Assembly: GCA_937929945.1 (NCBI GenBank)
Contig: CALFUK010000156.1
Span: 1-49,714 of the forward strand
From: an uncultured Saprospiraceae bacterium
GTDB taxonomy: Bacteria; Bacteroidota; Bacteroidia; Chitinophagales; Saprospiraceae
Direction: 5' to 3'
Length of the DNA stretch: 49,714 bases
Shown: one piece after another, positions 45,349 to 49,714 of the stretch
Position numbering within the stretch: position 1 is the stretch's first letter
Layout of the letters: each line of letters starts with the position of its first letter
Translations under genes and position numbers: made by a program
Notes under the pieces: generated by a model
Told to the model about the DNA's origin: nothing
What the model saw: the letters and a program-made list of their open reading frames with translations, nothing else
Database searches by the model: none

Positions 45349-45589
45349 GATATTGTCCGTTTAAGTTATAGTGTCTATTTTCAATTATTTCAGATGTAAA
45401 AGTAAAGGAGTAGAATAGATTAGATCATCATACAAAAGACGTATTTCTCCTGCGCGAATTACCTATGTTGCAATGGTAATCATAAGAATACACTCAATAA
45501 AATAATGAGTATATTTCATCAAGTAAGAGTCTGCTGCCTATAGTATTCTCTACTCCAGTATAATTATGATAGCGATTAGTGAGTGCTTG

Positions 45590-46552
45590 TCATCTGACGA
45601 TTCCCAAGTGAAGGATTCTTCCTCCTGACTGATTGACTGGGCTGACACTTTTACCAATGACGATGCCGGCTTCTGGTGCTATATAGTCTGTTAATACTTC
45701 ACCAAAGATATTTCTTATCGTACCGATGTGTGATCCTTCATCGAGCGAATCTAATAAGGCCACAGATAAATTCATCAGACCACCACGATCGGTGTAGATC
45801 CAATAAGAATATTGACATATGACTGTCTCTTTTGCCGGCGCGATGATGTCGTCTCCTATCATTTGTAAGTGGCAGAGCACATTATGTATGCCTTCGATGC
45901 CGCTACGGATTAATTTTTTCTGAAAGGTATTCGGGTTGCCGACCTCGAGTGTGATGGCTGGTATATTTATGGCATCAGCTGCACCGCGCAGCGTACCGTC
46001 AGAGGGTGGGTTATGGACGATGATATCTGCATTCTGCAGCAGGGCTAGTTTTCTGGTAGTTTCGTGCTCCATATCAGCTCTGACATAGTACGAATTGATT
46101 CTACCTGCGGAGGCGGTATGTAGATCTAATAAATAGTCAAAGTGCACCACTAATCGTTTAAAGAATCGGTGGGCATAGATCTCGCTGATGTTTCCATCTT
46201 CTTTGCCAGGCATAATGTGATTGATGTCTACGCCATCATTGAAGCGTCTACTCTTACGGATATAAGCAGGTACATTCACTACGGGCACACCTATGATAGT
46301 CCCTGATAGTTCTTGGACATCTATTTCCTGAAAGAGCCGCTGGATCACGGGGATACCATTCAGCTCATTACCATGGACTGCGGCCGTCAGACCTAAGACT
46401 GGTCCATCTTGCAGGCCTCTGGCTACGATGAGTGGGATACTTACGGGGCTACCGAAGCCATCAGATATGATCTCTAGCCAGTGGTACTTTATCGAGCCCT
46501 TAGGTGTGTCTTCGATATTGAATTCTTGGACTGTTTTTATGTTATGGTTCAT
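45590..46552 (-). CDS. Succinylglutamate desuccinylase/aspartoacylase-family zinc amidohydrolase
   Basis: The fold is that of AstE/ASPA-type M14-like enzymes, which cleave N-acyl groups from amino acids. Zinc-ligand motifs are AAVHGNELNGIPVIQ (His and Glu) and LLDLHTAS (His), with the substrate-arginine-type segment GVPVVNVPAYIRKSRRFNDG and a catalytic-Glu region ITLEVGNPNTF. The C-terminal beta domain (GEVLTDYIAPEAGIVIG) is typical. The frame is open to a TTG at 46573; I use the ATG at 46552, which overlaps the ATP-grasp gene end by 11 bases. It may hydrolyse or trim the product of the ATP-grasp enzymes (inference). Confidence 0.85.
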   Translation of the reverse strand: MNHNIKTVQEFNIEDTPKGSIKYHWLEIISDGFGSPVSIPLIVARGLQDGPVLGLTAAVHGNELNGIPVIQRLFQEIDVQELSGTIIGVPVVNVPAYIRKSRRFNDGVDINHIMPGKEDGNISEIYAHRFFKRLVVHFDYLLDLHTASAGRINSYYVRADMEHETTRKLALLQNADIIVHNPPSDGTLRGAADAINIPAITLEVGNPNTFQKKLIRSGIEGIHNVLCHLQMIGDDIIAPAKETVICQYSYWIYTDRGGLMNLSVALLDSLDEGSHIGTIRNIFGEVLTDYIAPEAGIVIGKSVSPVNQSGGRILHLGIVR

Positions 46553-47549
46553 GGTGGTGTGATGCATATTCAAATATTTTATTGATTGTCATAGCGATGA
46601 TGGGTCTACCTGTCTGTCGCTCGGCTTGGGGAAATCCACCAACGCTTAATGTATTAATCTCAGAGAGAACTCGCATGCCATCATCATCCTCTAAGGTGTC
46701 GACGCCATAGATTAGAATGCCGTGCTCACGCAGGAGAGGATTAATCGTATCGACGATATGTATCTCTTGTTTCGTGGGTTCTGCAGGGACGGAGGATCCG
46801 CCCATTGCCACATTACATAGCCACGATCCTTTGGGCGGTAGTCGATTCGATGCCGCTAAGATGTCTCCATTGACGACAATGATTCGCTTATCGCCGTTGG
46901 TGACATTCTTAAGATACTTCATGGCCAGATAGCCTGATGTCTCGAGCTCTGGCTCTATCCGCGGTAGGTAGCTCTCTAAGTCCCAATCTGTCTTATCGTC
47001 GCTGATCACATGACCCACTATTTTGAGCAGTCCCTTACCACCATATTCTCGCAGCGGCTTCAGTACGATATCACGCCCTTGCGCAAAGTCCACGACTTCG
47101 GCTGCACTTTTGCACAGCTGGATAGGCGGACACAGCTCCGGAAAATTCAGTAGAAAAGACTTATTGCTGCACTCGATGATGCCTAAGGGGTGATTGATGA
47201 TGACTGCGTCAGACGCCAGCTCATGCAGAGCGACTAAAAAAGCATCACTCACAGGTCGAGGCAGACGCAGTAAGATGATATCGTAGTCGTGTGGCTTTAC
47301 CTTCAAGGCTTGTCTACTGTACTGACTCCCCGTCACCTCATACCGAAAGTCCCGTGTCACTTGTATCACCTCTAAGTCGCTCAGATGAGGGCTGGAGAAG
47401 AAGGAAGCATTCTGCGCTGACCCTCTGGTCGCCACGTGTAGACAGCTACACGCCGTGTGGGAAGCCATCTGACTCAGCAGTGCGTACAGTGAATTCTCCT
47501 TGCTGTGAGTCCTGTGGTCAGTAAGTGCCAAAATCTTGTATGTACTCAT
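46542..47549 (-). CDS. ATP-grasp ligase related to glutathione synthetase / RimK
   Basis: This 335-residue protein follows the GshB plan. An N-terminal domain ends in YDIILLRLPRPV. The central segment INHPLGIIECSNKSFLLNFP, then PELCPPIQL, corresponds to the GshB NRPQSLRDCNEKL-type block. The ATP-grasp core has DIVLKPLREYGGKGLLKI, YLKNVTNGDKRIIVVNGD, and the metal-binding end VLSEINTLSVGGF. Such enzymes join a carboxylate to an amine through an acyl-phosphate. Authentic glutathione synthesis is unproven because no gamma-glutamylcysteine ligase is recognised. It overlaps the amidohydrolase gene and lies 21 bases after the small acidic protein. Confidence 0.85.
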   Translation of the reverse strand: MSTYKILALTDHRTHSKENSLYALLSQMASHTACSCLHVATRGSAQNASFFSSPHLSDLEVIQVTRDFRYEVTGSQYSRQALKVKPHDYDIILLRLPRPVSDAFLVALHELASDAVIINHPLGIIECSNKSFLLNFPELCPPIQLCKSAAEVVDFAQGRDIVLKPLREYGGKGLLKIVGHVISDDKTDWDLESYLPRIEPELETSGYLAMKYLKNVTNGDKRIIVVNGDILAASNRLPPKGSWLCNVAMGGSSVPAEPTKQEIHIVDTINPLLREHGILIYGVDTLEDDDGMRVLSEINTLSVGGFPQAERQTGRPIIAMTINKIFEYASHHHEP

Positions 47550-47570
47550 GGTGTCAGCCGTTTCATCAGA

Positions 47571-47876
47571 TTAACCATCATTCTCTTCCGTGGATGGGTC
47601 TACGATCTCTTCTAAATTATCTTTAGCCTCGTCTGTCAGGTTGCCATCATTATCAAAGTCATTATCTTCATCTATGATTTGCCGGGCTTCTACGCGTGTC
47701 ATTCTAACTAAGTACTGGTGATCCTCTGTCTCATAGGGCAGAGCAGAGACAAATTTTCCTTCCTTATTTTTAAATTGGATGAGCTTCTTTTCGAAGCCAT
47801 AAGGGTATTCCAATTTAATTAAAGCGACTAATTCTTCACTGAGCTTTTCAAAATCTTTGATAATTCGTGGTTTCAT
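47571..47876 (-). CDS. Small acidic conserved-type protein between two ATP-grasp genes
   Basis: The 101-residue protein has a compact N-terminal half (KPRIIKDFEKLSEELVALIK, YPYGFEKKLIQFKNKEGKFV, SALPYETEDHQYLVRMTRVE) and a strongly acidic, probably disordered tail from about residue 70 (DEDNDFDNDG, then EEIVDPSTEENDG). I think similar short proteins occur in other Bacteroidota, sometimes with doubtful names, but I cannot assign a function. Its place between two ligase-like genes makes it a candidate substrate or scaffold of the cassette (inference). Confidence 0.75.
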   Translation of the reverse strand: MKPRIIKDFEKLSEELVALIKLEYPYGFEKKLIQFKNKEGKFVSALPYETEDHQYLVRMTRVEARQIIDEDNDFDNDGNLTDEAKDNLEEIVDPSTEENDG

Positions 47877-47926
47877 TTTAATTAGATTTTAAATCAAAAA
47901 GTGGCTTTATATCTAAAGATGTCAGC

Positions 47927-49363
47927 TTAGTCTAATCGTATTTCGTCTAGCAGACTCTTATCATTGTTCAGGCTCTTGAATAATTTCATTCTGAATTTAC
48001 CTTTTTTATTTACCAGCGTCTGCGCCATCTTATCGATGGCTACCATAGAGAGGACTGTCTGGATGAAGGCTTCGATTAAGTCATCCAGGCCAATGCCCAG
48101 CTTATTGAAATCTCGACGGTCTGTTAAGATGAGCCGATTCGTATCGCTACTCCAAGATCCATCTGAGTTTTTTATCGATAGGTTAGTTCCTAGCATAGCC
48201 CAGCTATCTTTACCAGTGGGTATGTCATCCACCAGCGGCTTCTCTGCTCTTCTGGCGTAGGTGCAGAGTGGCTTGATGCCATCAGGCGTCGTACTGACCA
48301 TCATGCGAATATCAGCGACATAGGTTTGGTTTTTCTGATTAGGCATCATTCCTACGTGATACAGCTTGCCAGTGGAGGTGGTGCTGCTCCAGTTAAAATT
48401 TCCGATTAGGCTCTGCACTATAAATAGATCGTAATCAAACTCCAAATCCATAAATGCATCGAGTTCTTCTTCATTGACGATGGTGTATACACCTTGGCCA
48501 GCATTGCTGTAAGGTACCTTGATGACTGCGTGACCACCCAATTTCTTCACCCATAGAGGGATCTCATTTTTGCTTACATCCCAGATGGTTTCAGGCGTAT
48601 TGATTTTCAGGCCGTACTCTCTTAATTCGGCATTGAATATGTCATAAGCTTTGGCAGCTACCATCTTATTTCGGCCACCTGCCAGGCAGGCTATGGTGGG
48701 ATTGATGATTTTAGTTTTGCAGTTCACAGGTATTCTATTCCATGGCTTCTGCGTGACATATCTGAATGCGGCTCTGATCGGCATCCATTCTGATTGGTTC
48801 TGCACATGTAGTACTCCGTCTATGAATTTAGCCGCAGCAGCATCATCGGCATCATGAAATGATACATAATGTACTGGCTCCTGCATCACATCAGCTATCA
48901 CTTCGGCATAGCCAGACACTTCCATAGGATTTTTATCATAGATCACTGCTAGGCCACCATCAATCTTATTTCTGAGGTTTTTCAGGCTGGGCTTGAAGGT
49001 ACGCTCTACTAAGAGTCGATAGCTGCCTTGCTCCTGATTGTCATCCACGAGCGGCATTGATTTCTGTCCTGAAGGGCATGAGTTATTCTCGATCACGACC
49101 ATCTGCCGCTTGCCTGCTGCTGAAGTGACATTCAGGACGTCTGCACCCGCCCATAAAAAATATTTGGATCGGTGATTCAAAATCTCTCCCAGCTTGACTT
49201 TGTCTACTGTAGGGTGCATATGGCAGTAGCGTTTAATGATCCGCTCTCGATCGAGATTCAAAAAGAAACTGACCATGGGATGTATTGTGGCGTTCAATGC
49301 TTTTGGATACCAGTGATTTACTGGTTCGAATTCATTGGGACTAATTACTCTAACTCTGTTCAC
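47927..49363 (-). CDS. ATP-grasp-like protein, probable amino-acid/peptide ligase
   Basis: The 478-residue protein starts with GTG at 49363 (MNRVRVISPNEFEPVNHWYP). The C-terminal two-thirds have ATP-grasp-like features: LGGHAVIKVPYSNAGQGVYTIV with the lysine and glycine-rich loop, FDYDLFIVQSLIGN, and late metal-site-like residues. The N-terminal domain (residues 1-200) contains VIENNSCPSGQKSMPLV and is unlike common ligases, so the fold call is moderate. No signal peptide is seen. It is the first gene of the four-gene unit, 50 bases before the small acidic protein. The product is unknown. Confidence 0.7.
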   Translation of the reverse strand: MNRVRVISPNEFEPVNHWYPKALNATIHPMVSFFLNLDRERIIKRYCHMHPTVDKVKLGEILNHRSKYFLWAGADVLNVTSAAGKRQMVVIENNSCPSGQKSMPLVDDNQEQGSYRLLVERTFKPSLKNLRNKIDGGLAVIYDKNPMEVSGYAEVIADVMQEPVHYVSFHDADDAAAAKFIDGVLHVQNQSEWMPIRAAFRYVTQKPWNRIPVNCKTKIINPTIACLAGGRNKMVAAKAYDIFNAELREYGLKINTPETIWDVSKNEIPLWVKKLGGHAVIKVPYSNAGQGVYTIVNEEELDAFMDLEFDYDLFIVQSLIGNFNWSSTTSTGKLYHVGMMPNQKNQTYVADIRMMVSTTPDGIKPLCTYARRAEKPLVDDIPTGKDSWAMLGTNLSIKNSDGSWSSDTNRLILTDRRDFNKLGIGLDDLIEAFIQTVLSMVAIDKMAQTLVNKKGKFRMKLFKSLNNDKSLLDEIRLD

Positions 49364-49439
49364 AATTATTTTAAATTATCTTCAGTTCACTATTATATGT
49401 TCGATATATCCAATTGGTCAATCGCACATTTTTGCAGGG

Positions 49440-49447
49440 CAAACATA
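49440..49447 (-). promoter_or_regulatory. Minus-7 box (TAnnTTTG) of the ATP-grasp operon
   Basis: On the minus strand TATGTTTG matches the Bacteroidota consensus, about 77 bases upstream of the GTG at 49363. No minus-33 TTG was found. The 49364-49640 gap between this operon and the lipoprotein gene holds no ORF I can support. Confidence 0.35.
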
Positions 49448-49640
49448 GGCGTGTGCTCATCGGTTATAGTACCTGGATTTACCTATATTTAGTACGAGAA
49501 TTACCTACATGTTTACATACAAGACATTGTCGATTACTTAGGTGATTGTGTCATGAGCTCCAACTTTGTTTCACAGCTTTCTGATATTTGACAGCAGATG
49601 TTTTATAGATTCGTTATATTTCGATTAAAATTAGACATAG

Positions 49641-49714
49641 ATGAAAAAGCTGATTGTACTACTTCCTTTGATGATCATGATTTGGGCTTGCTCTGGAGGA
49701 GAAAAGAACGATGG
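49641..49714 (+). CDS. Lipoprotein, N-terminal fragment running off the window
   Basis: The last 74 bases open with ATG and encode a clear lipoprotein signal: two lysines (MKKLIVLLPLMIMIWAC), a hydrophobic stretch and a lipobox IWAC followed by SGGEKND. The rest lies outside the window, so the function cannot be told. An imperfect minus-7 box (TATATTTC) lies upstream near 49616. Confidence 0.7.
   Translation, partial: MKKLIVLLPLMIMIWACSGGEKND

Noticed and set aside
46542-47549. Genuine glutathione biosynthesis
   Set aside because: The protein resembles GshB, but no gamma-glutamylcysteine ligase is recognised in the window and the neighbours point to another product.

Overview
The window looks like a piece of a Bacteroidota chromosome, possibly from the Saprospiria or a related marine lineage (the class is a guess). 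The signs are a C-terminal type IX secretion (T9SS) sorting domain on a very large secreted protein, a FecI-type sigma / FecR anti-sigma / TonB-dependent receptor trio with STN-like and carboxypeptidase-regulatory-like N-terminal domains, lipoproteins, weak Shine-Dalgarno signals, and promoter boxes of the Bacteroidota form TAnnTTTG upstream of several genes. No rRNA, tRNA, CRISPR array, integrase or transposase was recognised.

Layout. 1-6.3 kb: the tail of a small membrane protein, the E2 subunit of a 2-oxoacid dehydrogenase complex, recR, an unusual glycosyltransferase fusion, then a tandem array of a 94-bp repeat that ends exactly at the start codon of an M20 amidohydrolase. 6.4-11.1 kb: an NtrC-type response regulator without its DNA-binding domain, a LOG-family protein, an R2-like ligand-binding oxidase, and a divergent GMC oxidoreductase. 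11.4-23.9 kb: a roughly 1,790-residue T9SS-exported protein, then ECF sigma factor, FecR, TonB-dependent receptor and an S9 peptidase, read here as surface sensing, uptake and peptide degradation. 23.9-27.5 kb (minus): polysaccharide-deacetylase-like protein, Na+/solute symporter and MurQ, a likely cell-wall sugar recycling operon. 27.6-34.3 kb: an outer-membrane protein, lipA, a small membrane protein, a heme-c/HEAT-repeat lipoprotein, and an MscS channel whose upstream region carries another copy of the 94-bp repeat. 34.5-41.1 kb (minus): a TetR - TolC - adaptor - RND efflux operon. 41.2-42.5 kb: a gene-poor stretch with three very small proteins and hairpins. 42.5-45.3 kb (minus): a NarL-type two-component system and a tandem universal-stress protein. 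45.6-49.4 kb (minus): two ATP-grasp-type proteins around a small acidic protein, with an AstE/aspartoacylase-type amidohydrolase. The window closes with the first codons of a plus-strand lipoprotein.

The most unusual item is the 94-bp repeat. Full-length, gapless copies lie about 29 kb apart on opposite strands, in front of two unrelated genes (M20 amidohydrolase and MscS). In both places the repeat boundary coincides with the gene's start codon, and the start codon plus the following Lys codon correspond to the first six bases of the next unit. Second in interest is the ATP-grasp cassette, which could make a peptide-like metabolite or tag the small acidic protein.
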